Positions 16,794 through 25,035 of a DNA stretch of 64,000 nt are shown here, piece after piece. Origin of the DNA: a bacterium (GTDB lineage: Bacteria; Hinthialibacterota; Hinthialibacteria; Hinthialibacterales; Hinthialibacteraceae). The notes under the pieces were generated by a model, which was not told the DNA's origin, made no database searches, and saw only the letters and a list, made by a program, of their open reading frames with translations. Where the stretch lies: positions 26,488 through 90,487 of the forward strand of contig WGLV01000035.1 in NCBI GenBank assembly GCA_016125385.1, given 5' to 3'. Every line of letters begins with the position of its first letter. Positions within the stretch are counted from its first letter, which is position 1. Made by a program: the position numbers and the translations under genes.

Positions 16794-18171
16794 AGCCGCT
16801 TCTTCTCACGCGCCCGTCCGCGTTCTGATCGTCGATGACGAGCCCGATATGGTTTCGACCCTGGCTCAACTGGTCGGCGGCGAAGGCGGCGAGGTCGAGC
16901 CCGCCTTCAGCGCCCATGAGGCGCTGGCCGCCTGCGAGCGCGACGAGTTCGACGTCATCCTCAGCGATCTCTCCATGCCCGGCATGAGCGGCGTCGACCT
17001 GCTGCGCGAGATCAAGGCGCGCACCCCCGCCACGGAAGTCATCATCATCACCGGATATGGAACCATCGACGGCGCCGTCGAAGCCATGCGGCTGGGCGCG
17101 TTTAACTATCTCATCAAACCGGTCGAGCCCGACGAACTGCTCGATAACCTCAGCCGCATCCGCCGCCGTCTGGCGCTGACCGGCGGCGACCCCCGCGCCA
17201 GTGGATATCAGGGAATGATCGGCCGCTCGGCCAAAATGCGCAAAATCTTTTCGCTGATTCCCCGCGTGGCGCGCATGCGCGGGTCGGTGTTGATTCAGGG
17301 CGAGAGCGGCGTCGGGAAGGAACTCGTCGCCAGGGCGATTCACGACTGCGGCGATCGCCGCGGCCGCCCCTTCGTGCCCATCGACTGCGGCGCCATGACC
17401 GAAACCCTGCTCGAAAGCGAACTCTTCGGCCACAAACAGGGCGCGTTCACCGGCTCGATCACCGATCGCGCCGGCCTGATCGAATCGGCGAATGGGGGAA
17501 CCCTGCTGCTCGATGAAATCGGCAACAGCTCGCTCGCCATGCAGTCGCGCCTCTTGCGCGTGATTGAAGAAAAAAAGGTCCGCCGGCTCGGGGCCAACAA
17601 CTTTCTGCCGGTCGACGTGCGCTTTCTGGCGGCGGCCAACGTCGACGTCGCCGAACAGGTCAATCAGGGGCGTTTTCGTGAAGACCTCTACTATCGCCTG
17701 TGTGGATTCGTGATCCAGGTGCCGCCGTTGCGCGAGCGCCGCGATGACATCCCGCTGCTGGTCAAGCATTTTCTCGATCAGGTGGGTGAGTATCTCGCCG
17801 GCGCGCCCGCGTTCGTCAGCCCCGAGGCGATGGAGACGCTGATGAAATACGCCTGGCCGGGCAACGTGCGCGAACTGCGTATCGTGGTCGAGCGCGCCGC
17901 CGCGCTGGCCGAAGGCCCCTGCATCGAAAAGCGCGACCTCGTCTTCCGTCCGCTCAATGGAACCGGTTCTCCATCCCCGGCGCAGCCTGTGGGCGAACCG
18001 TCTTCCCTGATCGACATACCGTTTTATGAAGCGGTGGAGGAATACGAGCGCAAATACCTATCCGAGCTGCTCGAACGCGCGGGCGGCAACATCTCCCACG
18101 CCTCTCACCTCTCCGGCGCCAGCCGAAAAACCATCCGCGACAAAGGCCGCAAATACGGCCTGCTCGATTGA
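16786..18171 (+). CDS. Sigma-54-dependent response regulator, NtrC family
   Basis: 461 residues. Receiver domain 10-125 with VLIVDDEPD, LSDLSMPGMSG (phospho-Asp) and the YLIKPVE lysine. AAA+ domain 140-375 with Walker A GESGVGKE, the sigma-54 contact loop GAFTGS, Walker B GGTLLLDEIG and the sensor region WPGNVRELR. A Fis-type helix-turn-helix closes the protein (NISHASHLSGASRKTIRDKG). It overlaps the kinase gene by 8 bp. It activates sigma-54 promoters; targets are unknown, with the flagellar genes 7 kb away a possibility. Confidence 0.95.
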   Translation: MIEAASSHAPVRVLIVDDEPDMVSTLAQLVGGEGGEVEPAFSAHEALAACERDEFDVILSDLSMPGMSGVDLLREIKARTPATEVIIITGYGTIDGAVEAMRLGAFNYLIKPVEPDELLDNLSRIRRRLALTGGDPRASGYQGMIGRSAKMRKIFSLIPRVARMRGSVLIQGESGVGKELVARAIHDCGDRRGRPFVPIDCGAMTETLLESELFGHKQGAFTGSITDRAGLIESANGGTLLLDEIGNSSLAMQSRLLRVIEEKKVRRLGANNFLPVDVRFLAAANVDVAEQVNQGRFREDLYYRLCGFVIQVPPLRERRDDIPLLVKHFLDQVGEYLAGAPAFVSPEAMETLMKYAWPGNVRELRIVVERAAALAEGPCIEKRDLVFRPLNGTGSPSPAQPVGEPSSLIDIPFYEAVEEYERKYLSELLERAGGNISHASHLSGASRKTIRDKGRKYGLLD

Positions 18172-18175
18172 GATC

Positions 18176-18427
18176 ATGCCGATGAAAAACCCGCCGCATC
18201 CCGGCCGCGTGGTTCGTGATGATATCATCGAAGCGCTTGAACTCGACGTGACTCGCGCCGCGTTGCTGCTCGGCGTGGCGCGCTCAACCTTGTCCAAATT
18301 GCTTAACCAGAGAGCGAGTCTTTCGCCGGAAATGGCTTTGCGCATTGAAAAGGCTTTTGGCCCCAACGCCGATCATCTCATGCGGATGCAGTTAAGTTTC
18401 GATATGGCTCGGGCGCGCAGCCGCTGA
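18176..18427 (+). CDS. HigA-like helix-turn-helix protein without a toxin partner
   Basis: 83 residues. HigA features: HPGRVVRDDIIEALELDVTR, the HTH helices AALLLGVARSTLSKLLNQRA and SPEMALRIEKAFGPNADHLM. HigA is the antitoxin and autorepressor of HigBA systems, with higB normally directly upstream. Here the gene starts 4 bp after the NtrC-type regulator and no HigB-sized frame is adjacent, so it is probably a solitary or domesticated regulator in the two-component operon. ATG 18176 or 18182 may be the start. The next gene is convergent, 8 bp away. Confidence 0.8.
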   Translation: MPMKNPPHPGRVVRDDIIEALELDVTRAALLLGVARSTLSKLLNQRASLSPEMALRIEKAFGPNADHLMRMQLSFDMARARSR

Positions 18428-18434
18428 GCATTGC

Positions 18435-19295
18435 TTATTTTATGCGCCTGATCGACGCCAGCTGGTCGGCCAGCAGGCCGAAGAAGAAGATCACCGCGCC
18501 GCCCGCCAGCGCCAGCACCGCGCCGTCGGGAATATTGAACTCGCGCGTCAGGTTCCAGCCGATGTACCCGAACCCCGCCGCGAACATCAGCGCGCTGATC
18601 GGCAGAAACACCTTCAGCGGGTTAAACAACACCGAGATGCGCAAAATCAAAAGCAGCGTGCGCAGCCCGTCGGCCAGCGTCACCGTGCTGCGCCGCCCCT
18701 CGCGTGGATGCGCCTGAATGGGCAGCCAGCCCACGCGGTAGGCGTCTTTGATCATCGCCAGCGTCAGCGTGGTGGTGAATGAAAACGCGTTGGGCAGAAT
18801 GGGGAAATACGGCTCGGCCACGCTCTTGCGGAACACGCGCAGCCCCGAGTTGACGTCTTCGGGCCGCTCGCCCACCAGAAACGCCGCCATCCACTGCAAC
18901 AGACGCTTGCCCGGCATGCGCGCCGCGTATTGAAACGACTTCGCGTCGCGCGCGCCCACCACCATGTCGTACCCCTCTTCCATTTTGGCGAGCAGGCGGG
19001 GCGCGTCGGCGGGGTCGTGTTGGCCGTCGGCGTCCATGATGACGATCACGTCGTGTTTGGCGTGGCGCAGGCCCGTCTTGAGCGCGGCGCCGTAGCCTTT
19101 CCGCTTCCAGTGGCGAATTACGTGAATGCGCGCCTGCTCGGCGGCCTCGGCGGTGGCGTCGTCCGAGCCGTCGTCGACCACGATGATCTCGTGCTTGACG
19201 TCGCGCAGCGCCTCGCGCGCTCCACAGGCCGTCCGCGCCACGCTCGCCTCTTCGTTATAGGCTGGAATAATAATCGAAACCGGTTCACCGTTCAT
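18435..19295 (-). CDS. Family 2 glycosyltransferase, polyprenyl-phosphate type
   Basis: 286 residues. GT-A fold of the DPMS-like group: VSIIIPAYNEEASV, EIIVVDDGSDDATAE, DADGQHDPADAPRLL (metal-binding DxD-type), VGARDAKSF and NSGLRVFRKS. Two C-terminal TM segments follow (about 218-240 and 255-275). It probably transfers a sugar from a nucleotide sugar to a lipid carrier at the inner membrane. The ATG at 19295 overlaps the stop of the restriction gene (ATGA), implying coupling; an in-frame ATG at 19322 is possible. Substrate unknown. Confidence 0.88.
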   Translation of the reverse strand: MNGEPVSIIIPAYNEEASVARTACGAREALRDVKHEIIVVDDGSDDATAEAAEQARIHVIRHWKRKGYGAALKTGLRHAKHDVIVIMDADGQHDPADAPRLLAKMEEGYDMVVGARDAKSFQYAARMPGKRLLQWMAAFLVGERPEDVNSGLRVFRKSVAEPYFPILPNAFSFTTTLTLAMIKDAYRVGWLPIQAHPREGRRSTVTLADGLRTLLLILRISVLFNPLKVFLPISALMFAAGFGYIGWNLTREFNIPDGAVLALAGGAVIFFFGLLADQLASIRRIK

Positions 19296-20176
19296 CGCCG
19301 CGCTCGTTTCAGGGTCGTCCATTCCGAGACGAAAAATTCATGATCTTCACGGACCAGCCGCGTTCGCCGCTGGGTCTCCGCCGACATCATACGCGCTTCG
19401 ATGTGGACGTCGACCACGTCGTTCGCGCCGCAGCCGAACACCGCCGCCATCGCGTTCATCAGCCGCACCTCCTCCAGCCGCCAGCAGGGCGGCGCTGGAT
19501 TGTTGCGCGCGTCGGGAATATTGCGTGGAAACAGGTACAGACAGGGCGGCGGCGCCTGAAAGCGGTCGCTCAGTTTCACCAGCCGGTCCGGATCGGCCAG
19601 CGTCTTGGGGCAGGGCCGCCCCGCCGTCGCGCACACCATATCCCAGATAATCAGCCCGTCGACGCGCTGGCCCCGGTGAATCACCTCGGCGCCCAGCCGC
19701 GTACAGATGCCCGACCGCGCGTTTTTTCGCGGGTCCGACCCCCGGTTCTGACAGAGTGACCAGATGATGAATTCATCCGCGTGCGGAGGCCGTTCGAAGA
19801 TGTTGGTGTTATTGCCGTCGAGACATCCCTTGGTTTCGATGATGCTGCGCCAGCCGCCCGGCATGATGACCTCATAATCGTGGCGTTCGCCTGAGCCGGT
19901 GAAGGTCCATTGCTCAATGGCGCGGGCGAGTTGAAGCCGGTTGAGCGCGCTTTCGATGAAGGCGCGTTTTTCTTTCATCGACGCCGCGTTCGAGCCGCGC
20001 AGCCGCTCCACCGCGCTGTAAAACAGGCCCGACTCCCAGAACTCATCCGCGCTCATGCCATGATCGCCGATGCCGGGCGCGGCTTCTTTCAGCGCCTTGA
20101 TATACTCCGTCACCTGCCGGTCATACCCATCCCGCTTCTGGCAGAGAACGAACGGCGTGTCGCCTGGCCGCGCCAT
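19292..20176 (-). CDS. Putative type II restriction endonuclease
   Basis: 294 residues, start chosen at 20176 (GGGGAGG upstream, TGATG overlap with the methyltransferase stop). There is no signal peptide. A PD-(D/E)xK-like arrangement is visible: the DYEVIMPGG strand, then WRSIIETKG with Glu-Thr-Lys. Cys and Trp are frequent, as in many restriction enzymes. The main evidence is position: it sits directly downstream of, and coupled to, a cytosine-5 methyltransferase, with vsr one gene further up. It would cut unmethylated copies of the sequence the methyltransferase protects. I do not recognise a named isoschizomer family. Confidence 0.65.
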   Translation of the reverse strand: MARPGDTPFVLCQKRDGYDRQVTEYIKALKEAAPGIGDHGMSADEFWESGLFYSAVERLRGSNAASMKEKRAFIESALNRLQLARAIEQWTFTGSGERHDYEVIMPGGWRSIIETKGCLDGNNTNIFERPPHADEFIIWSLCQNRGSDPRKNARSGICTRLGAEVIHRGQRVDGLIIWDMVCATAGRPCPKTLADPDRLVKLSDRFQAPPPCLYLFPRNIPDARNNPAPPCWRLEEVRLMNAMAAVFGCGANDVVDVHIEARMMSAETQRRTRLVREDHEFFVSEWTTLKRARR

Positions 20177-21351
20177 CAGAGGGCCTCCCCGCGTTTCCGC
20201 GCCTCGCGCGCCAGCGGCCGCAGGATGCACTTCTCCAGCCAGGCCACCACCGGCACGGCGAGACCGTCGCCCATCAGGTGGTAGGCTTCGTTATAGCCCT
20301 CGGGCAGCCGGTAGCGCTCCGGCGCGCCCATCAGCCTCGCCGCTTCTCTCGCCGACAGCAGCCGCGAGCGCACCGCCCCGTCTTCAATGATCAGAAGCGT
20401 CTGGCGGCTCGAACCGCCCGCCGGCGTGCGCAGACACCCGCTCACACCGTCGAAGCGAACCTCGGCGCGCTGCACGTTTTCGCCGTTTTCGCCCCGCCGC
20501 GTGCGTTTATACACCGCGCCGATGACGCAACCGCCGCGCCGCCGGGCTTCATCCAGCTTGGCGCGATTGATCTCGCTCATCTTGGCCAGCAGCGCGCGCG
20601 TTTCGGCTTCGTCGTTCCATAAATAGGCGGGTGGATCGTCTTCAATGCAGTCGCTCAGCGTTTTTGTGCGCGCGGGCGGCGTGGGCGTCTTCCACCATAC
20701 CCAGACCTGTTTCAGTTCATCGGGCGCGGTTTCATACGCTCGCTGGATCGGCGAGGGGTGCCAGATTCCGCCCGGGCCGTCCTCCGTGATTTTCCGGGGA
20801 ATCTCGAGAGTCTCTTTCACCGCGACGATGAACAGCCGGGGGCGCGATTGCGGGACGAAATGCACCGCGTCCATCACCATCGGTCCCGCGCGGTAGCCCG
20901 ATTCGGCGAGTACGGCCAATAGCGCCTGAAAATCCTGCCCGCCTTTCGAGGTGATCGCTCCGGTGACGTTTTCCAGAACCACGATCGGCGCCGGGCGGCC
21001 TTCGGCGTCGAGCGATTTCATCAGCTCCCAGAAAGGCCAGAAGGTCCCGCTGCGCCGCGCGCGCAGCCCGCCGCGTACTCCCGCCAGCGACAGGTCCTGA
21101 CAGGGAAACGATCCCCACGACAACGCCGCGCCCTCCGGCAGGTCGGCGGTGGTCAGGCCGGCCACGTCGCCGCATACGAAATGAGGATGCGCGTCGCCAT
21201 TGCGCCGCCGTAAAAAATTCTCCGCGTACGCGCGCGCCTTTTTGGGGCTGTTGTCGTTGGCGAACAGGCATCGCCATCGCTTCCCCAGCCCCAGGCGCGC
21301 CATGCCGCCGCCCGCGAAAAACTCATAAAAACCGAAAGGTGCGTCCGCCAT
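20176..21351 (-). CDS. dcm: DNA (cytosine-5-)methyltransferase
   Basis: 391 residues. Conserved motifs in order: I (FYEFFAGGGMARLGLG), IV with the catalytic Pro-Cys (GSFPCQDLSLAG), VI (VVLENVTGAI), VIII (FVPQSRPRLFIVAV) and IX/X towards the C-terminus (RLLSAREAARLMG, then MGDGLAVPVVAWL). It transfers methyl from SAM to C5 of cytosine in a specific DNA site. It is encoded between vsr and a putative restriction endonuclease, so it probably belongs to a restriction-modification system rather than being a solitary Dcm. The recognised sequence cannot be read by eye. Confidence 0.95.
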   Translation of the reverse strand: MADAPFGFYEFFAGGGMARLGLGKRWRCLFANDNSPKKARAYAENFLRRRNGDAHPHFVCGDVAGLTTADLPEGAALSWGSFPCQDLSLAGVRGGLRARRSGTFWPFWELMKSLDAEGRPAPIVVLENVTGAITSKGGQDFQALLAVLAESGYRAGPMVMDAVHFVPQSRPRLFIVAVKETLEIPRKITEDGPGGIWHPSPIQRAYETAPDELKQVWVWWKTPTPPARTKTLSDCIEDDPPAYLWNDEAETRALLAKMSEINRAKLDEARRRGGCVIGAVYKRTRRGENGENVQRAEVRFDGVSGCLRTPAGGSSRQTLLIIEDGAVRSRLLSAREAARLMGAPERYRLPEGYNEAYHLMGDGLAVPVVAWLEKCILRPLAREARKRGEAL

Positions 21352-21379
21352 GAATCAGTTTGTGTGTTCGATGATTGAT

Positions 21380-21787
21380 TTATCGCCGCAAAAACGCCGC
21401 AAGCCGCGCCCGCAGGCGTTCTTCATTCTTGAGTTGACATTCCCAGATGACCAGCACGTCCCAGCCCTGCTTCTTCAGCGCGCGCCGGTTGCGGCGGTCG
21501 CGGGCCATGTTGCGGTCCAGCTTGGCCGTCCAGTACTCCGTGCGGCTGCTCGGACGGTTTCGCCCCGCCTTGCAGGAGTGCCCATGCCAGAAACAGCCGT
21601 GTACGAAGATGACCTTGCGCCGCGAGACGAAAACCAGGTCGGGCTTGCCCGGCAGACCGGCGTGATGCAGCCGGTAACGAAAGCCCATGCCGTGCGCCGT
21701 CCGCCGTACGATCCATTCCGGCTTGGTGTCCTTGCCGCGTACTCGCGACATGGTACGGCGCCGCTGTTCGGGAGTCAGGTTATCCAT
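21380..21787 (-). CDS. vsr: Very short patch repair endonuclease Vsr
   Basis: 135 residues. It nicks beside T:G mismatches left by deamination of 5-methylcytosine. Family motifs: MSRVRGKDTKPEWIVRR at the N-terminus, GFRYRLHHAGLPGKPDLVF with the catalytic Asp, and the zinc-site region VIFVHGCFWHGHSC, then the YWTAKLDRN helix and the WDVLVIWECQ strand. It lies 28 bp upstream of the methyltransferase, the usual vsr-dcm linkage, here in the order vsr first. Confidence 0.96.
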   Translation of the reverse strand: MDNLTPEQRRRTMSRVRGKDTKPEWIVRRTAHGMGFRYRLHHAGLPGKPDLVFVSRRKVIFVHGCFWHGHSCKAGRNRPSSRTEYWTAKLDRNMARDRRNRRALKKQGWDVLVIWECQLKNEERLRARLAAFLRR

Positions 21788-22035
21788 CGCACTGATTATA
21801 GCGTTTATAAGAATAATATTCAGAATGGACCTTGGCGCAATCGGCGAAAATCACACGGAATACGTGTTTTTCGCCACGTTCAATCCGAACGTGGCTTTGA
21901 CGATAAAAATATACCCGATGAGATCCCCTTGAGGATACCTGTTTATCATCGACGCCTCTGGCGAAAACTATCAGCCGTCCGTCTTTTGCATTGCACGTTC
22001 TTATCGCGCCCGGTCATTCAAGGGGGGGATGGTCA
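21788..22035. other. Intergenic region upstream of vsr
   Basis: No gene is supported. It contains a second copy of the CGTGTTTTTCGCC-type 20-mer (21863-21882), and at 22006-22022 the fragment CGCCCGGTCATTCAAGG, which recurs near 24727 as CACCCGGTCATTCAAGG within the repeat cluster there. Confidence 0.4.
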
Positions 22036-22074
22036 TTAAACAAACGCCCGATCCACCGGGCGGTGAATCGGGCG
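22036..22074 (-). terminator. Intrinsic terminator downstream of the cNMP-domain gene
   Basis: Long, nearly perfect inverted repeat (22045-22074): arms CGCCCGAT and ATCGGGCG enclose a second CACC/GGTG stem. On the minus strand a T-rich tract (TTTGTTTAAT) follows. It lies 28 bp beyond the stop of the minus-strand gene at 22102. Confidence 0.7.
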
Positions 22075-22101
22075 CGTGGTCGCTCGAAGGGTGGAGCGGG
22101 G

Positions 22102-22551
22102 TTATCCAAGCAGAAACGACATCTGGTCGCGGGCTTCTTTAAGGCGCTTGCCCACCGCGCGGGAGATAAACTCGAATACTTCTGCTTTGACGCCGACGTC
22201 CTGCTTGAACAGCTCGATCATCTTCTCCCGTGGCAGCGCCAGGGCGACGGTGTCTTCTTCACAGTGCGACGACGCTGTAACCACATGCGGCGGAACCAGC
22301 GCCGACCAGCCGAACAGATCGCCGGGGTGAACGGTGTAAATTGAAATGGTGTGGTTGCCCGGCAGGGTCATCTCGATCGTCACGCGGCCCTGCTTGACCA
22401 CGTACAGCGCGTCCGCTTCTCCTTTTTCGCGCTGGATGAACTCGCCTTTGGGATAGTTTTTTTCTTCAGCGATGGCGCAGAGTTTTTCCAGTTGCGTATC
22501 GCTGAGGCCGGGAAAACATTGAATTTCCTGAATCGTATTGGTCGCCAGCAT
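22102..22551 (-). CDS. Cyclic nucleotide-binding domain protein, no DNA-binding domain
   Basis: 149 residues, essentially one CRP-type beta-barrel: QCFPGLSDTQLEKLCAIAEE, YPKGEFIQREKGEADALYVV, QGRVTIEMTLPGNHTISIYT, HPGDLFGWSALVPPH, then a single C-terminal helix. The winged helix that makes CRP/FNR proteins transcription factors is absent, so it probably acts as a ligand-sensing module for another protein. The phosphate-binding cassette (GWSALVPPHVVTAS) is degenerate. The ATG at 22551 follows AAAGGGGAAAG; an upstream in-frame ATG (22575) is less likely. Confidence 0.8.
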   Translation of the reverse strand: MLATNTIQEIQCFPGLSDTQLEKLCAIAEEKNYPKGEFIQREKGEADALYVVKQGRVTIEMTLPGNHTISIYTVHPGDLFGWSALVPPHVVTASSHCEEDTVALALPREKMIELFKQDVGVKAEVFEFISRAVGKRLKEARDQMSFLLG

Positions 22552-22935
22552 GATCTTTCCCCTTTCACAATCCATGAATCGCTCTAGCCAGGTTTCACCG
22601 CGACGCTCCCCAGAACCACCGGATCAGGGCGGCTATTTTCATCGCGGTATGAACGAAAATGTATCATGAAGATACGTAAAAACAACAAGTATTTTTTTAA
22701 CTAAGTAGTGTATAGTCAGTATTTTAACTTGATGTTGGCGATAAAAACATCTTACCCGATGCGGCGGCGAATCATCCCATTACGCCATATGTTCGTATGA
22801 AAATATTCCGGTTTTCCGGTGTACTTTCGTTTAAAATCCGCCGTTCGCCTCGACAGGCGCGTACTGACCGAACCGTACTGCTTGTATCGGCGCTGTGAGT
22901 TTTTTATGATGAACCCGCCGAAAGGAAAACGCGCG
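22552..22935. other. Divergent intergenic region between the cNMP gene and dprA
   Basis: AT-rich around 22670-22750 (a TTTTTTT tract and several TATA-like hexamers), so promoters for both neighbours are likely, but no hexamer pair stands out. Open frame upstream of dprA from 22819 is not coding-like. No RNA gene seen. Confidence 0.4.
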
Positions 22936-24303
22936 ATGACGAAACTGGATCGGGACAAGTTATATCCATGGTTGGCGATTTTACGCGCCAGGTTTATGGG
23001 CAGCGCTCGAGCCATGGTTCTGGCCGAACGCTTCGGCTCGATCGAAAACGCGCTCAAGGCGTCCGTCGACGCCATCGCCGCTGTTCCCCGCTTCAATGAA
23101 GAAATGGCCCGTTCGGTAAAAGAAGCGGCGGCGGGAAAGTTCGACGATGAGATCGAGAAAGACCTGCGCTGGTGTGAAAAAAACGGCGTACAGATCTGGT
23201 TGCACACCGATGAAAAATTCCCCCGGACGCTGCGCCAGGTTCCCGCGCCGCCCGCGCTGTTGTACCTGAAGGGCGACGTGCTGCCCACCGATGCGCTGTC
23301 GCTCGCCATCGTGGGCACGCGCAACGCCTCCGACGCGGGCAAGCGCCTCGCCAACCGCATCGCGTATCAGTTGGCCGAGGCCGGCCTCACCATCATCAGC
23401 GGGCTGGCCTGGGGCGTCGACGCTTCAGCCCACAAGGGCGCGCTCAAGTATAAAACCGGCCGTACACTGGCGGTGCTCGGCAACGGCCTCAAGTTTGTTT
23501 ATCCTCGTGAACACGAATCGTTGTATGAACAGGTCGAGCGGCGCGGCGCGCTCATCACCGAGTTGTTTCACGACGTCGCCCCTGACAAGCGCAACTTTCC
23601 CCCGCGCAACCGTATCATCAGCGGCCTCTCGCTGGGCGTGCTGGTGGTTGAAGCGCCCGAGCGCAGCGGCGCCCTCATCACCGCCGACTACGCGCTCGAA
23701 CAGGGCCGCGAGGTCTTCGCCCTGCCCGGCGCCGCCGAGTCGCTCAAGGCGCGTGGAAACAACAACCTGATCGCCGATAGCGCCGCCCGGCTGGTGACTT
23801 CCGCCGACGACATCCTGCGCGAGCTCGAAGACCGCATCGCCTATACCGTCCATGAGATCAAGGGCGAAATCGCCAGCCTGCCCAAAGCGACGCCGCCCGC
23901 CGCCATCGAAATTCTGCGCGACGGCCCGCCCCGTCTGCCTGACGCGCCGCTGAATCCCTACGCCGCGCCTTCACCCCCGCCTGAGTCTTCATCGCCTGAG
24001 CCGGCGCCGTCCGTCAAACGTGAATCGGCTCCCAAAGCCTCCTCCGCTCCGGCTGATTCCCAAACCGAGTCCGTGGTGCATCTCGACGAAACGCCCGCGC
24101 CTGCGCACCCCTTACCTCCGCTGTCGGACGACGAAGCCGCCATTCTCGAACGCCTCAACGACGACCCCGTTCACATCGACGTCATCAGCCGCGCCATCGA
24201 GTGGCCCATCGCGCGCGCGTCGTCCGCGCTGGGGCTGTTGGAACTGAAAGGCCTGATCGCCCGCGAGGCGGGGATGCGCTTTCGCCGTATCGATCGCGAC
24301 TGA
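22936..24303 (+). CDS. dprA: DNA-processing protein DprA
   Basis: 455 residues. DprA binds incoming single-stranded DNA and loads RecA during natural transformation. It has an N-terminal helical domain (LAILRARFMGSARAMVLAER), then the Rossmann core with AIVGTRNASDAGKR, GLTIISGLAWGVDASAHKGA, TLAVLGNGLKFVYPREHESL, PPRNRIISGLSLGVLVVEAP and SGALITADYALEQGREVFALPG. A Pro/Ser-rich linker (about 330-390) leads to a DprA winged helix (LNDDPVHIDVISRAIEWPIA). The ATG at 22936 has AAAGGA nine bases upstream; ATGs at 22906/22909 are alternatives. The long linker is unusual. Confidence 0.95.
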   Translation: MTKLDRDKLYPWLAILRARFMGSARAMVLAERFGSIENALKASVDAIAAVPRFNEEMARSVKEAAAGKFDDEIEKDLRWCEKNGVQIWLHTDEKFPRTLRQVPAPPALLYLKGDVLPTDALSLAIVGTRNASDAGKRLANRIAYQLAEAGLTIISGLAWGVDASAHKGALKYKTGRTLAVLGNGLKFVYPREHESLYEQVERRGALITELFHDVAPDKRNFPPRNRIISGLSLGVLVVEAPERSGALITADYALEQGREVFALPGAAESLKARGNNNLIADSAARLVTSADDILRELEDRIAYTVHEIKGEIASLPKATPPAAIEILRDGPPRLPDAPLNPYAAPSPPPESSSPEPAPSVKRESAPKASSAPADSQTESVVHLDETPAPAHPLPPLSDDEAAILERLNDDPVHIDVISRAIEWPIARASSALGLLELKGLIAREAGMRFRRIDRD

Positions 24304-25035
24304 TCGGAGGGTTTCCGCCACTCGGGCGGTGCGTATTAATCTCTCTTGTTGATCGCTTTTGAATCACAAGCGCTTGCATAGGCGTGAATTTCACAAATAT
24401 CGGCCTTTTTTCGTGTTATTCCTTTACTTTCGTGTTTTCGTGATTCAATAACGCATAAAGAATCCCGCTGGTCGCTGAGATGAGCGGGATCAAGTAGCGT
24501 TTTCCTCCCCCAAAGTTTGGGGGAGGCTGACAGTGTCGGCGGCCTGGTTTTTGGGCTGTGCGCGTTTAGCGCTCCGGTTAGTCGATGATGTGATCTGATA
24601 GAAAGACGGTTTCGGAATTTTGATTTATCAGAAACGCTGGAAACACATTATCGATAGATCAATCAGAATCGGCCGGTTGTAGGGGCGGGTTTTAAACCCG
24701 CCCCTGTGGTGCGATCAGTCCATCTTGCACCCGGTCATTCAAGGAGAGGGGGTTGGCTGAAAAATCGCGATGGCCGCGCAAGGCGCTCAACCCCCCTCTA
24801 ACTCCCCCCGATCTTCGGTGAGAGAACCATAGCCCTCCCGCTGGTCGCTGAGATGAGCGGGATCGAGTAGCGTTTTCCTCCCCCAAAATATGGGGGAGGC
24901 GCAGGAGGGGGTTGTCAAACCGCGCCTGTTGGCCGCTGAGGCGAGCCAAATGAATGCTCTTGGGCTTGGTCTTGAAACACGCTGATTTTACAGCGAAGCG
25001 TTCTATAGAATTCAACTGTAACACTGGTAAAAATC
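24304..25035. repeat. Intergenic repeat cluster
   Basis: No gene. In order: a TTTTTTCGTGTTATTCCTTT-type tract (24408-24450, also at 44755, 45003, 54210), a GCTGGTCGCTGAGATGAGCG unit (24469 and again 24839), a CTCCCCCAAA/TTTGGGGGAG hairpin (24505-24525), GACAGTGTCGGC (24529), a palindrome with arms AGGGGCGGGTTT and AAACCCGCCCCT (24680-24705), a GGGGGTTGGC/CAACCCCCCTC inverted pair (24745-24800), and a second hairpin with AATA in the loop (24876-24898). Several dispersed palindrome families are nested here. Confidence 0.7.

Noticed and set aside
16774..17769. 331-residue minus-strand ORF opposite the NtrC-type regulator
   Set aside because: Antisense frame of a clear sigma-54 activator; rich in His, Asp and Arg as expected for a shadow frame.
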